Shown: positions 8,943 to 18,116, counted from the first letter of the stretch. The stretch: DNA of 64,000 bases from DASSUW01 sp963759375 (GCA_963759375.1 CAVWYY010000002.1:186001-250000), one strand, 5' to 3'. Notes: generated from the sequence alone by a model not told the origin. Numbers and translations: made by a program.

Positions 8943-10441
8943 GTGTCCTCGGGGTTTGACACGGCGTCGTACCACTCCTTCCGGGGCGACCCGGTGAGCT
9001 CGAACACCACGTGCTTGATCGCGGTGTACTCCTCGAGCGCGTACATGGACATGTCCTTGCCGAAGCCGGAGCCCTTGACCCCGCCGTGGGGCATCTCCGA
9101 CCCGATGGCCAGATGCTCGTTGATCCAGACCGTGCCCGCCTCCAGTTCCCGCGCGGCGCGTTGGGCGCGGAAGACGTCGCGCGTCCAGGCCGAGGCGGCC
9201 AGGCCGTACCGCGTGCCGTTGGCCTTGGCGAACGCCTCGTCGTCGTCGCCGAAGCCGAGCACGCAGACGACGGGGCCGAAGACCTCGTTCTGCACGATCT
9301 CGGAATCCTGGTCGGCGCCGGTGATCACGGTCGGCGGGTAGTACGCGCCGGGACCGTCGGGAAGCTCACCGCCGCGCTCGGTGGTGGCGCCGGCGGCGCG
9401 GGCGCGCTCGACGAAGGCGTGGACGCGGTCACGCTGCTGTGACGAAACGAGCGGCCCGAGGTTGGTGGATTCGTCCATCGGGTCGCCGACCACGAGGCGG
9501 TCGACCTTGTGCAGGAAGCGCTCCAGGAACGCGTCGCGGACCGTGTCGTGGACGTAGATGCGCGTGGCCGCCGTGCAGTCCTGGCCGCAGTTGGCGTAGG
9601 CGCCGACGATCGCGCCCTCGGCGGCCGCCTCGATGTCGGCATCCTCGAACACGACGAACGGCGCCTTGCCGCCGAGCTCCAGGTGTACCCGCTTGACGGT
9701 GCCGGCGGCCTCGCGCATGACGCTCGTGCCGGTGCGGGTGGATCCGGTGACCGAGATCAGCGCGACGTCCTCGTGGCGCGCGAGCACGCCGCCGACCTCC
9801 GGGCCCGGACCGGGGATCACGTTGAGCACGCCCGGCGGCAGCCCGGCGTCGAGCGCCAGCCGGCCGAGCATGAGCGCGGTCAGCGGGGTCAGCTCGGACG
9901 GCTTGAGGACGACCGTGTTGCCGGCCGCCAGCGCCGGGCCGATCTTCCAGGCCGCCATGTTGAGCGGGTAGTTCCACGGGGCGATCGAGGCGCAGACGCC
10001 GATCGGCTCGCGGCGGATCGTGCTCGTCAGGCCGTCGAGGTACTCGCCGGACGCCTTGCCCTCGAGGTTGCGGGCGGCGGCGGCGAAGAAGCGGATGTTG
10101 TCGATCGTCAGCGGGACGTCGAACGCGCTCGAGAACTTGAGCGGCTTGCCCGTGTTGCGCGACTCGGTGCGCGCGAAGTCGTCGGCCCGCTCCTCGAGCA
10201 GGTCGGCCATGCGGTCGAGCACCGCGGCGCGCTCGCCCGGGGTGATGCGGGACCAGATGCCGCTGCGGAAGGCGTCGCGCGCGGCCGCGACGGCGCGCTC
10301 GGCGTCGGCCGCGGTGGCGTCGGCGACCTCGGCGATCGGCTCGCCGGTCGCCGGGTCGTAGACCGTCCGCGTGCTCGCCGACGGGACATCCTGCCCGTCG
10401 ATCAGCAGCGCATGGGCCTGCGCCTTGTCAGCTATGGACAT
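8939..10441 (-). CDS. Aldehyde dehydrogenase, aminobutyraldehyde type
   Basis: NAD(P)-dependent aldehyde dehydrogenase of 500 residues and first gene of the polyamine operon. Catalytic elements are visible: the general-base glutamate in HLELGGKAP and the nucleophilic cysteine in NCGQDCTAATRIY. The 'GQDCTA' context is the form found in gamma-aminobutyraldehyde dehydrogenases such as PatD/YdcW. With polyamine uptake genes directly downstream, the likely reaction is 4-aminobutanal to 4-aminobutyrate. The ATG at 10441 is chosen because family similarity starts within a few residues (LLIDGQDV). A related amino-aldehyde or betaine aldehyde remains possible. Confidence 0.9.
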   Translation of the reverse strand: MSIADKAQAHALLIDGQDVPSASTRTVYDPATGEPIAEVADATAADAERAVAAARDAFRSGIWSRITPGERAAVLDRMADLLEERADDFARTESRNTGKPLKFSSAFDVPLTIDNIRFFAAAARNLEGKASGEYLDGLTSTIRREPIGVCASIAPWNYPLNMAAWKIGPALAAGNTVVLKPSELTPLTALMLGRLALDAGLPPGVLNVIPGPGPEVGGVLARHEDVALISVTGSTRTGTSVMREAAGTVKRVHLELGGKAPFVVFEDADIEAAAEGAIVGAYANCGQDCTAATRIYVHDTVRDAFLERFLHKVDRLVVGDPMDESTNLGPLVSSQQRDRVHAFVERARAAGATTERGGELPDGPGAYYPPTVITGADQDSEIVQNEVFGPVVCVLGFGDDDEAFAKANGTRYGLAASAWTRDVFRAQRAARELEAGTVWINEHLAIGSEMPHGGVKGSGFGKDMSMYALEEYTAIKHVVFELTGSPRKEWYDAVSNPEDT

Positions 10442-10535
10442 CCGGACCCTCCAACTGGGCGCACCTTTCCGCGTCCTGCGGAGGCGCGCAATGGACACAG
10501 CGGTACGTGTTATTCCAGAATGTACGACGGAACGT
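10442..10535. promoter_or_regulatory. Divergent promoter region of the polyamine operon and pucR-like regulator
   Basis: The 94-bp gap between two divergent starts must hold promoters for both directions. It contains an AT-richer island (10509-10524) with a short inverted repeat ATTC-CA-GAAT (10512-10521) flanked by two GTAC tetranucleotides. The island lies just before the ATG of the regulator gene, so it could be an autoregulatory operator. The arms are short, so this is only a candidate. Confidence 0.35.
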
Positions 10536-12143
10536 ATGCTGACCCTGGCCGATGTCCTCGAGTTGCCTGTCGTCCGCCGCGCGCTGCCGGAGGTCATCGC
10601 GGGCGCGGATGCGCTGGATCGCCAGCTGCGCTGGGCTCACGTGGTGGAGATCGCCGATCCGACCGACCTGCTCAAGGGCGGGGAGCTCGTCCTCACCACG
10701 GGGATCGGGGCGGGTGCGCGGGAGCGCGACCAGGCACGCTGGATCGCTTCTGTGGTCGACCAGGGGGCGGCCGCCGTCGCCGTGGAGCTCGGGTCGACCT
10801 GGCGGGAGAACGTCCCGGTCGCGGTCGTCCAGGGCTGTGCGCGGGCCGGCGTGCCGCTGGTCGCGTTCCGCCGGCAGGTGCGGTTCATCGACATCACCGA
10901 GGCGGTGCACGCCGCCGTGCTCAACAGCCAGTTCGAGCTGCTGCGGCGCGGCGAGCAGATCCATCGCCGCTTCACCGAGCTGATCCTGCAGGGCCGCGGC
11001 GTGCCGGAGATCCTCGCCGAGCTGGCCGAGGCGGTCGGCAACCCGGTCGTGCTCGAGGACGCCGGGCACGAGCTCGTCTACTACGTGTCCGGCCGGTCGG
11101 GCGACGACGTGGCGCTGGCCGCGTGGGCCGACGTGCACCGGGCGGAGGACCGCGGCGAGGCGCCCGAGGGCGTGCTCGAGATCGACGTGCGGCTGATGGA
11201 CAGCTCGTGGGGCCGGCTGCTCGCGCTGGCCGTCGACGAGCCGCTGGACGACTTCGACCGCGTGGCCACGGAGCGGGCCGCGCTGGCCGTGGCGATCGAC
11301 CTGCTCGGCCAGCAGCACGAGGAGCACCTGCGCGCGCGCTCACGCGGTGCGTTCCTGTCCGACCTCGCCGACGGCCGTGTGGAGGAGGCCGACGCCCGCC
11401 GCCGTGCCGAGGCGCTCGCGTTCTCCGGCGCGGCGCGCGGGGAGCTGTTGCCGCTGGCGGCGAGCTGGCGCGGGCCGCGGTCCCGGCGCGGCGAGGAGCT
11501 CTCGTGGACGCGCCTGTCGGGCGACCTGCGCGCGGCGCTGTCGTCGACCGGCCTCGGCGTGCTGCTGGGGCCGCGGGACGTTGATCTGCTCGTCCTGCTC
11601 TCGCTCGGAGGGCGCAGCTACGACGAGGCGCTGGCCGAGCACGTGGCCGGCCTCTTCCACGGCGTGCTCGAGCGTCGCGGGGCTGGGCCCGAGGTCGCCG
11701 CGCTGGCGATCGGCGCGCCCGCCGAGACGTGGGCGGCGGCCGGCCAGGGCCTGCGGCGGGTGCGCCGGTCGGCGGGCGCCGCAACCGCGCTGCCGCCGCG
11801 CCGCTGGTACGACGCGCGGCGCCCGGGCGTCACCGACCTGCTGCACGACCTGCGCGAGGCGCCCGAGCTCGACGCGTTCGTCGACGAGCAGCTCGGGCCG
11901 CTGCTGGCCGCGGGGTCGGCCCGCCATCGCGTGCTGCTCGAGACCCTCGAGGCCTATCTGGCCGCGGGCGGCCGGAAAGCGCAGGCGGCGCGGGCCCTGC
12001 ACCTCGAGCGGCAGTCGTTGTACCTGCGGCTGCACCGGATCGAGGAGCTGCTCGGCGTGTCGCTCGACGACGAGGACGCCGTGCTCGGACTCCACCTGGC
12101 GGTCCGGGCGCTGGCTTTCCGGAGGCGGCGGGCGGCCGCCTAG
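10536..12143 (+). CDS. PucR-family transcriptional regulator
   Basis: A 535-residue cytoplasmic regulator. The N-terminal PucR domain begins MLTLADVLELPVVRRALPEV, followed by a GGDEF-like middle region, and the C-terminal helix-turn-helix of the PucR/CdaR type (GGRKAQAARALHLERQSLYLR) closes the protein. It is divergent from the aldehyde dehydrogenase/pot operon. PucR proteins often control purine, amine or amino-acid catabolism, so I infer that it senses a polyamine or its product. ATG at 10536 is preferred because the domain begins there; an in-frame ATG at 10491 is possible. The stop overlaps the convergent methyltransferase gene. Confidence 0.85.
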   Translation: MLTLADVLELPVVRRALPEVIAGADALDRQLRWAHVVEIADPTDLLKGGELVLTTGIGAGARERDQARWIASVVDQGAAAVAVELGSTWRENVPVAVVQGCARAGVPLVAFRRQVRFIDITEAVHAAVLNSQFELLRRGEQIHRRFTELILQGRGVPEILAELAEAVGNPVVLEDAGHELVYYVSGRSGDDVALAAWADVHRAEDRGEAPEGVLEIDVRLMDSSWGRLLALAVDEPLDDFDRVATERAALAVAIDLLGQQHEEHLRARSRGAFLSDLADGRVEEADARRRAEALAFSGAARGELLPLAASWRGPRSRRGEELSWTRLSGDLRAALSSTGLGVLLGPRDVDLLVLLSLGGRSYDEALAEHVAGLFHGVLERRGAGPEVAALAIGAPAETWAAAGQGLRRVRRSAGAATALPPRRWYDARRPGVTDLLHDLREAPELDAFVDEQLGPLLAAGSARHRVLLETLEAYLAAGGRKAQAARALHLERQSLYLRLHRIEELLGVSLDDEDAVLGLHLAVRALAFRRRRAAA

Positions 12144-13027
12144 GCGCGCCGGCCCCAGGCCGCCATCAGCAGCGGTGACAGCGAGCTGAACTCCGGGTCG
12201 CCGGTGTGCTCGACCACGGTGGCGATCTCGGCGCTGGTGGCCAAGCCGTCCTCGACGATCTCGTCACGCAGCTGGGCGAGCGTCAGGCGCCAGATCGCGC
12301 CGCCCCGCTCGCCGCCGCGCCACATCGTCGCGCGCGCCTCGCACTCGACGCCGGCGAGCTCTCCTGCCAGGTCGCCGGCGACGCGGCGGCCGTAGTACGG
12401 GTCGAAGCCGTGGTGGTCGGCGAGGACCGCGTTGTGGGCGGCGGCCACCTTCGCGAACGCCCGCGCCGTGTCGCCGCGCATGCGCGGATCGGGGACGGCC
12501 GATACGAAGTCGAGCTCCTCGGCCATCAGGATGCCGCCAGGCTTGAGGGCGCGGGTGAGCCGGCACACCGCCTCGCACGGGTCGGGCAGCCAGGCGAGCA
12601 GGAGCCGCATGTGGATCAGGTCGAACTCGCCCTCCGGCAGGTCGTCTCGCATCACGTCATGAGGCCTCACCGTGAGATTGGGCCGCGACAGGCTGCCGAG
12701 GACGGTGGTGTCGAGGTCGGCGGCGACCACCGTCCCGGCGTGGTCGGCGAGCCACAGGGCGATCGATCCGCCGCCGGCGCCCACGTCCAGACAGCGCCAG
12801 TCGGGCCGGATCCCGAGCGCTTCGAGGTGGCGGATCGTGCCGCCGTCGAACAGTGCCTCGAGGGTCCGCAGCCGCTCCCGCTGGACGGCCCGTGCGTTGG
12901 CGAATGCGTATGTCAGCTCTCCCGTCGTGCGGTGACCGTACCGGCCTAAGTGCGCGGCGTCCACAGGTAAGGGGTGAGGCGCTCCAACCTGCTCCGGATG
13001 CCCGATGTAAGGACCCTCCGGCTCCAC
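12140..13027 (-). CDS. Class I SAM-dependent methyltransferase
   Basis: A protein of about 295 residues with SAM-binding motif I CLDVGAGGGSIALWLA, an acidic strand-2 end (VAADLD) and a motif IV-like LIHMRLLLAWLPDP, so the methyltransferase fold is clear. The C-terminal third is family-specific and gives no substrate. GTG at 13027 is chosen; a TTG codon lies directly before it. It is convergent with the PucR-like gene (4-bp overlap) and divergent from the small gene at 13063. Small-molecule methylation is the usual role of such proteins, but nothing here identifies the target. Confidence 0.75.
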   Translation of the reverse strand: MEPEGPYIGHPEQVGAPHPLPVDAAHLGRYGHRTTGELTYAFANARAVQRERLRTLEALFDGGTIRHLEALGIRPDWRCLDVGAGGGSIALWLADHAGTVVAADLDTTVLGSLSRPNLTVRPHDVMRDDLPEGEFDLIHMRLLLAWLPDPCEAVCRLTRALKPGGILMAEELDFVSAVPDPRMRGDTARAFAKVAAAHNAVLADHHGFDPYYGRRVAGDLAGELAGVECEARATMWRGGERGGAIWRLTLAQLRDEIVEDGLATSAEIATVVEHTGDPEFSSLSPLLMAAWGRRA

Positions 13028-13062
13028 CAAAATGGCTGCAAATGATCAATCCGGGAGCCACG

Positions 13063-13386
13063 ATGACCAGCCTCACCATCCGCATGGCCCAGCACTCCGA
13101 TGCCGTCGCCCTCGAGCGCCTCGCAGAGCTGGACTCGAGCGCCGCGCCGCAGCAGCCGGTCCTGGTCGCCGAGGTGGCGGGCGAGCTGTGGTCCGCGATC
13201 TCGCTCGACGACCTCACGCTCGTCGCCGATCCGTTCCGGCCCACCGGCGAGCTGCAGTTCCTGCTCGTCGAGCGCGCGCGCCAGATCCGGCGCGCCGAGC
13301 GCGGGCACAGTGGCCGTCTCGCCCGCGCGTTCGCTAGCGTCACGGGCCATGGCCGGCCGCGACCGACAGCTCGTCTGGTCCACTAG
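13063..13386 (+). CDS. Hypothetical protein, GNAT-like N-terminal fragment
   Basis: A 107-residue protein beginning MTSLTIRMAQHSDAVALERLAELD. That start resembles the first strand and helix of GNAT acetyltransferases, but the acetyl-CoA loop and the rest of the fold are missing. The middle part (VAEVAGELWSAISLDDLTLVADPF) is a compact domain I cannot name, and the C-terminus is arginine-rich. It overlaps the start of the SUI1-like gene by 38 bp in a different frame. An in-frame ATG at 13042 would add seven residues. Confidence 0.6.
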   Translation: MTSLTIRMAQHSDAVALERLAELDSSAAPQQPVLVAEVAGELWSAISLDDLTLVADPFRPTGELQFLLVERARQIRRAERGHSGRLARAFASVTGHGRPRPTARLVH

Positions 13387-13675
13387 CGACGGCGACCTGC
13401 GCAAGGCACGCGACCGCCCGGCCGCTCCGCAGGCCGGCGGTCGCGTGAAGGTCCGCCGCGAGGTGGCGGGACGGCGCGGCAAGGCCGTCACCACCGTGTC
13501 CGGCGTGCCGCTTGACGATGCCGCGCTGAAGGAGCTCGCCGGCCGCCTGAAGAAGCGCTGCGGAGTCGGCGGCTCCGCAAAGAACGGCGTGATCGAGCTT
13601 CAGGGCGACCATCGCGACGTGGTCGTCGAGGTGCTCCGCGACGCGGGCTACGACGTCGTCCTGGCGGGCGGGTGA
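13349..13675 (+). CDS. SUI1/eIF1-family translation factor (YciH-like)
   Basis: A 108-residue protein. The basic N-terminal half precedes the compact SUI1 domain, visible as AVTTVSGVPLDD, LAGRLKKRCGVGGSAKNGVIELQGDH and VVVEVLRDAGYDVVLAGG. Bacterial YciH proteins are homologues of eukaryotic eIF1 and bind the small ribosomal subunit; they are thought to affect initiation fidelity. ATG at 13349 overlaps the preceding small gene, and its stop overlaps the next gene's GTG, so it sits in a tightly packed run of four genes. Confidence 0.85.
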   Translation: MAGRDRQLVWSTSDGDLRKARDRPAAPQAGGRVKVRREVAGRRGKAVTTVSGVPLDDAALKELAGRLKKRCGVGGSAKNGVIELQGDHRDVVVEVLRDAGYDVVLAGG

Positions 13676-14262
13676 GCACCCTCGACGTCGACACGCCGCA
13701 CGGCCCGGCCCGGGTGCACATGCACCCGGTCGACGATCCGCGCGGTGCGCTCGTGCTCGGGCACGGCGCCGGCGGCGGGGTCGCCGCGCGCGATCTCGTG
13801 AAGGCCACGGCCGCCGCGCGCGACGAGGGCTTCAGCGTCGCGCTCGTCGAGCAGCCCTACCGCGTCGCGGGCCGCAAGTCGCCGGCCCCGGCCGCGCAGC
13901 TCGACGCCGCGTGGCGCGCGGTCGTCTCGGCGCTGCCGTTCGACGACCTGCCGCTGGTCACCGGCGGGCGGTCGGCCGGCGCGCGCGTGGCCTGCCGGAC
14001 CGCCGCGGACACCGGCGCTGTGGGCGTGCTCTGCCTGGCCTTCCCGCTGCACCCGCCCGGGCGCCCCGAGAAGACGCGGCTGGCCGAGCTCGAGGCGGTC
14101 GCGGTGCCGGTGCTGATCGTGCAGGGCGCCTCCGATCCGTTCGGCATGCCGCCGGAGGGGCCGGACCGACGCGTCGCGGTGGTCAAGGGCAACCACAGCC
14201 TCAGCGGCGACATGCCCGCGGTTGGCGCCGCGGTGGGTGAGTGGCTTAGGCTGCGCGCGTGA
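13672..14262 (+). CDS. Small alpha/beta hydrolase (Tex30/KANL3-like, dienelactone-hydrolase type)
   Basis: A 196-residue hydrolase with LVLGHGAGGG for the oxyanion-hole loop, GGRSAGAR carrying the nucleophile Ser in a GxSxG elbow, a probable acid in VQGASDPFG and the catalytic His in GNHSL. The short form without a lid matches the KANL3/Tex30-like group of uncharacterised hydrolases. GTG at 13672 overlaps the SUI1-like stop (GTGA), and the stop overlaps the following hydrolase by four bases. The substrate is unknown. Confidence 0.82.
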   Translation: MSTLDVDTPHGPARVHMHPVDDPRGALVLGHGAGGGVAARDLVKATAAARDEGFSVALVEQPYRVAGRKSPAPAAQLDAAWRAVVSALPFDDLPLVTGGRSAGARVACRTAADTGAVGVLCLAFPLHPPGRPEKTRLAELEAVAVPVLIVQGASDPFGMPPEGPDRRVAVVKGNHSLSGDMPAVGAAVGEWLRLRA

Positions 14263-16142
14263 AAACGGGGTTGCTCGCGGCGCTCGTGGCCGGCGCCGTC
14301 CTCGCACCGAGCGCACAGGCCGCCGAGCAGCCGCACTTCCACGAGTGCCGCGATGCCGCGCCCGGCGCGCTCTGCGGCTATGTGCGGGTGCCGCTGGACC
14401 GGCTCGCCCCCAGCGGCGAGAAGATCCGCATCGGCTTCGAGCTCTACCGGCGGCGCGACCGGTCGCAGCCGGCGCTCGGGACGATGGTCGACGTCGAGGG
14501 CGGGCCCGGCTACTCGACGACCGACAGCCGCGACGCCTACCTCGGTCTCACCCGGCCGCTGATGAACCGGCGCGACCTGCTCCTCGTGGACCTTCGCGGC
14601 ACCGGGCTGTCCGGCCCGCTCGACTGCAAGGCGCTGCGCACGTCGCTGACCCGCTACATCCGCCGCGCGGGCCGCTGCGCGCGCCAGCTCGGCCCGCGGG
14701 TCGACCGCTACAACACCCGTGCGTCGGTTGACGACCTCGCCGACGTGCTCGACGCGCTGAAGATTCCCAAGGTCGACCTGTACGGCGACTCCTACGGGTC
14801 GTACTTCGGCCAGGCGTTCGCCGTCAACCACCCCGGCCGGCTGCGGTCGCTGGTCCTCGACGCGACCTACCCGCTGCCCGGGACCGACCCGGCGTTCGGC
14901 GACCTCGCGCAGGCGACCTGGCGGGCGCTGCGGCTCGTGTGCGCGCGCCGGCCGAGCTGCGCGGCGCGCGATGAGGACCCCGTGGCCACGCTCACGCGGT
15001 TCGCCGAGCTGATCCGGGCTCATCCCATGCGGGGGATCGGCACCGACGCCGAGGGCGGCCGCATCCGCGTGCGGCTGGACATCAAGGCGCTGACGACGAT
15101 CGCCCAGTCGGGCTACGGGAACCTGCCGATGTACCGGGACCTGCTCGCGGCGATCCACGCGTTCGAGGACGGCGACCGCGAGCCGATGTTCCGCCTCGTC
15201 GCGGAGACCACGGTCGCGCCCGAGGCGTCGGCCGTGCGGTCGTGGTCGGAGGCGCTCTACTTGGCCGTGACGTGCCACGACTACCCGCAGATGTGGGATC
15301 CGGCGGCGCCGTTCGCGACGCGGGTCGACCAGCTGCGCGCCTTCCGCGCGGCGCTGCCGCCGACGCGCTACGGCCCGTTCACGGCGTACGAGTGGACGTC
15401 GCTTCCGATCGAGGGCGCGACCGCCTGCCTGCGCTGGCCGGGGTCGCGGCGCGCTGAGCCGCCCGTGGACCCGCAGGCGGCCTACCCGGCGGTCCCGACG
15501 CTGGTCGTCAACAGCGACCTCGACAACATCACCGCTACGGCGGGCGCCCGGCTGGTCGCGTCCCGGTTCCCGAACTCCACGTTCGTGGAGATCCATAACC
15601 AGGTCCACGTGTCCGCGCTCCTCGACCGCGAGGGCTGTGCGGCGCCGATCGTCCGCCGCTTCGTCCGCACGCTCGACGCCGGCGACACGAGCTGCGCGGC
15701 GCAGGTGGCCGAGGTGCGGGTGGTCGACCGTTTCCCGCGCCGTGTGTCCGGCGCCGAGCCGGCGGACTCGCGGCCCGGTGACCGCAGCACCGTCGCCGGC
15801 CGGCGCGTCGCCGCCGTGGCCGCCGCCACGCTGGCCGACGCGATCCAGCGCTGGCAGCTCAACTACGGCGGGACCGACCGCGGGCTGCGCGGCGGGCGCT
15901 GGAGCTGGAGCGGCGACAAGCTCACGCGGTTCCGGTTCCGCGGCGCCCGCTTCGTCCGCGACGTGCCCGTCTCCGGGCGCGCGACATGGCGGCTGGGCAC
16001 CGGCGCGGTCCGCGCGAGCCTGACGATCCCGGGCCGCGGTCGGCTACGAGCGCGCTGGAACGTCCGTGACGAGCTCGCCGTCGCGACGCTCACCGGCCGG
16101 ATCGACGGCCGCCGCCTGCGCGCGACGCTGCTCGCGCCGTGA
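14259..16142 (+). CDS. Secreted alpha/beta hydrolase, tripeptidyl-aminopeptidase-like (S33)
   Basis: A 627-residue exported hydrolase. Residues 1-22 form a signal peptide ending SAQAA. The core has the oxyanion segment EGGPGYSTT, the nucleophile elbow GDSYGSYFG, the acid in NSDLDNIT and the His in NQVHVS, as in proline iminopeptidase/TAP-like enzymes. Beyond about residue 500 there is an extra beta-rich domain (GGRWSWSGDKLTRFRFRG and repeats of that style) not needed for catalysis. Starts with GTG overlapping the previous stop. Its last 99 bp overlap the convergent FAD gene. Peptidase or esterase activity outside the cell is inferred. Confidence 0.85.
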   Translation: MKTGLLAALVAGAVLAPSAQAAEQPHFHECRDAAPGALCGYVRVPLDRLAPSGEKIRIGFELYRRRDRSQPALGTMVDVEGGPGYSTTDSRDAYLGLTRPLMNRRDLLLVDLRGTGLSGPLDCKALRTSLTRYIRRAGRCARQLGPRVDRYNTRASVDDLADVLDALKIPKVDLYGDSYGSYFGQAFAVNHPGRLRSLVLDATYPLPGTDPAFGDLAQATWRALRLVCARRPSCAARDEDPVATLTRFAELIRAHPMRGIGTDAEGGRIRVRLDIKALTTIAQSGYGNLPMYRDLLAAIHAFEDGDREPMFRLVAETTVAPEASAVRSWSEALYLAVTCHDYPQMWDPAAPFATRVDQLRAFRAALPPTRYGPFTAYEWTSLPIEGATACLRWPGSRRAEPPVDPQAAYPAVPTLVVNSDLDNITATAGARLVASRFPNSTFVEIHNQVHVSALLDREGCAAPIVRRFVRTLDAGDTSCAAQVAEVRVVDRFPRRVSGAEPADSRPGDRSTVAGRRVAAVAAATLADAIQRWQLNYGGTDRGLRGGRWSWSGDKLTRFRFRGARFVRDVPVSGRATWRLGTGAVRASLTIPGRGRLRARWNVRDELAVATLTGRIDGRRLRATLLAP

Positions 16143-17351
16143 TCGGGCGACCGCCACGGCGGCGCGCGCGACCGCGCGCGGCGTCAGGTACTCGGTGACG
16201 CCGATCAGGCGCCCGCCGAACGCGGCGAAGTGCTGCGCGGAGCGCTCGTCGACGACCGCGGCCTCGAACATCAGCCGCTCGATCGCGTTGTACGGACGGC
16301 CTGTGGAGAAGTCCGACATGAGGAGATGGTGGCCGCCGAGGCGGCGCCGGTGCGCGTGCCGGTAGCGGTTGAGTGCGCGGTCGAGCCGGCGCGGGCGATC
16401 GAGGACCGGAGCCGTCGCGTCGACCAGCAGCTCGGCGGCCTGCAGCGCGAACGAGCACCCCGGGCCCCACAGCGGGTCGGACGCCATCGCGGCATCGCCG
16501 ACCAGCGCGAGCCCGGGCAGCGCTGCCCGCCGCGTCACGTTCGGCAGCGCCACCTTGCCCATGATCGGCGACACCTGTTGGGCGCCGGCCAGGTTCGGGC
16601 CGTCGGGGAGGCCGTCGAACGACGCGAGGAAGCGCTGCTGCATGTCGCCCCGGAACTCCGGCAGCCGCTCGAGCGCCGGCATCACGCACAGCACGGTGAC
16701 GTCGTCGTCGTTCGGGAACGCGTAGGCGACGTCGGGCTCCCGCAGCCACATCTGCGCCACGCTGCCGGTGGCCAGCTCGAGACCGCGGAAGTGCGCGAAG
16801 AAGTTGAACCGCCCGTGCGGCCGGACGCGCTCGGGCAGCTCGGCGAGGCCGGCGATCCTGGATCCGCGGCCGTCGGCGCCGACCACGAGCGGCGCGCGCA
16901 GGTGGACGCGCTGGCCGGACCGCGTGCGTGCGGACACGCCGTCGATGCGACCGCCGCGCCGCCGCAGCCCGTCGACCGTATGGCCGAGGAGGAGGTCGAC
17001 GTTCGGCTCGGCGGCCGCCGTGCGGCGCAGCAGCGGGTCGAGCACCGAACGGCGCAGGCTGAGCCCGTGCGGCGCGTCGGCGGGCTGCACCCAGCCCCAG
17101 CGGGTGTGGATGCGGATGTCGTTCGGGATCGCACCGGCATCGCGCATCGCGTCGGTCACGCCGAGGCGGTCCAGCGCCGGCATAGCGCTGGCGAGGAGGA
17201 AGTGGGTGCAGGCGACCTTGTAGGCGTCGAGGTCGGGGTTCCGCTCGACGAGCGCGACCCGGGCGCCCGCGCGAGCGAACAACGTGGCGGTTGCGGAGCC
17301 GGCGATGCTCGCGCCCACCACGACGACGTCGTGGGTATGGGGAGGGGTCAT
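16044..17351 (-). CDS. FAD-dependent monooxygenase/geranylgeranyl-reductase-like oxidoreductase
   Basis: A 435-residue flavoprotein. The N-terminal dinucleotide motif is VVVGASIAGSATATLFARAGARVALVE (split as GASIAG and an acidic strand end), with a central VVGADGRGSRIA (DG motif) and ALVGDAAMASDPLWGPGCSFAL (GD motif) contacting FAD. This layout is shared by p-hydroxybenzoate-hydroxylase-type monooxygenases and geranylgeranyl reductases; without a partner pathway the two cannot be separated. It starts 28 bp or so beyond the downstream GST-like gene's end and lies head-to-head in a convergent 99-bp overlap with the secreted hydrolase. Confidence 0.85.
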   Translation of the reverse strand: MTPPHTHDVVVVGASIAGSATATLFARAGARVALVERNPDLDAYKVACTHFLLASAMPALDRLGVTDAMRDAGAIPNDIRIHTRWGWVQPADAPHGLSLRRSVLDPLLRRTAAAEPNVDLLLGHTVDGLRRRGGRIDGVSARTRSGQRVHLRAPLVVGADGRGSRIAGLAELPERVRPHGRFNFFAHFRGLELATGSVAQMWLREPDVAYAFPNDDDVTVLCVMPALERLPEFRGDMQQRFLASFDGLPDGPNLAGAQQVSPIMGKVALPNVTRRAALPGLALVGDAAMASDPLWGPGCSFALQAAELLVDATAPVLDRPRRLDRALNRYRHAHRRRLGGHHLLMSDFSTGRPYNAIERLMFEAAVVDERSAQHFAAFGGRLIGVTEYLTPRAVARAAVAVARSRREQRRAQAAAVDPAGERRDGELVTDVPARS

Positions 17352-17378
17352 GTCCGGCAGACGCCGGACCGGTCAGGA

Positions 17379-18116
17379 CTATTCCGCGGAAGGGAGCCAG
17401 GCGTCAGGGAACGCCGGGGGCATGCGGCCGGGATAGCCCGGCGCCAGGCGCCGGCTCAGCTCGCCGGCCGGTCGGGGCGCGATGAGCGGTTTGAGGTCGT
17501 CCATGCTCAGCAGCAGCGCGAGGCTGGTGGCCACCTGCAGGTCCGCGACGTTGGGCTCGGGGCCGCCGAGCACGCCGTCGGCGATCCAGCCGTCGATCCG
17601 GTCGAGGATGCCCGGCAGCGCCGCGAGGTCGGCCTCGACCGCCGCGTCGGTCGCCTTGTGGTCGCGCGCGAGGATCCTCACGATCAGCGGCGCCAGCGGC
17701 GTGACCATGAATCGCGGGAGCAGCAGCTTCGATCCCTCCAGGTAGCTGCCGACGGCGCTCGTGTGCCGGGGCAGCGCCCAGTAGACGAGCCGCCGGCCGT
17801 ACTGCTGGAGCTCGTCGTCGGCCCACGTCTCGATCTCCTCGACCTTCGTGCGCAGCTCGCGGTCGGCGGGCAGGAGCCGCGGCTCCGGGCGCACATCGTC
17901 GAGCCAGCGGGCGATCGCCTTGGTGGTCTGGATGCGGCGCCCGTCGATCACCAGCGCCGGGACCGTCCGGCCCGGGAAGCGCAGCAGACGCAGCGCGCCG
18001 CGGTGGAACCACTGCGGCAGGTCCACGCGCGAGTACGCAATGCCCTTGCGCTCGAGCATCAGCTCGGCGGCGAACGACGGGTGCGACGCCGGGATCCCGT
18101 ACAGCCGCGCCTTCAT
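17379..18116 (-). CDS. Glutathione-S-transferase-fold protein
   Basis: A 245-residue protein with a thioredoxin-like N-terminal domain (MKARLYGIPASHPSFAAELM, GRTVPALVIDGRRI with the cis-proline, then TTKAIARWLD) and an all-helical C-terminal domain, as in GSTs. The usual catalytic Tyr/Ser/Cys at the N-terminus is not clear: the 'GIPASHPSF' loop offers serines only. Most actinobacteria use mycothiol rather than glutathione, so the real thiol is unknown. The ATG overlaps the GNAT gene's stop (ATGA), so the pair is co-translated. Confidence 0.8.
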   Translation of the reverse strand: MKARLYGIPASHPSFAAELMLERKGIAYSRVDLPQWFHRGALRLLRFPGRTVPALVIDGRRIQTTKAIARWLDDVRPEPRLLPADRELRTKVEEIETWADDELQQYGRRLVYWALPRHTSAVGSYLEGSKLLLPRFMVTPLAPLIVRILARDHKATDAAVEADLAALPGILDRIDGWIADGVLGGPEPNVADLQVATSLALLLSMDDLKPLIAPRPAGELSRRLAPGYPGRMPPAFPDAWLPSAE

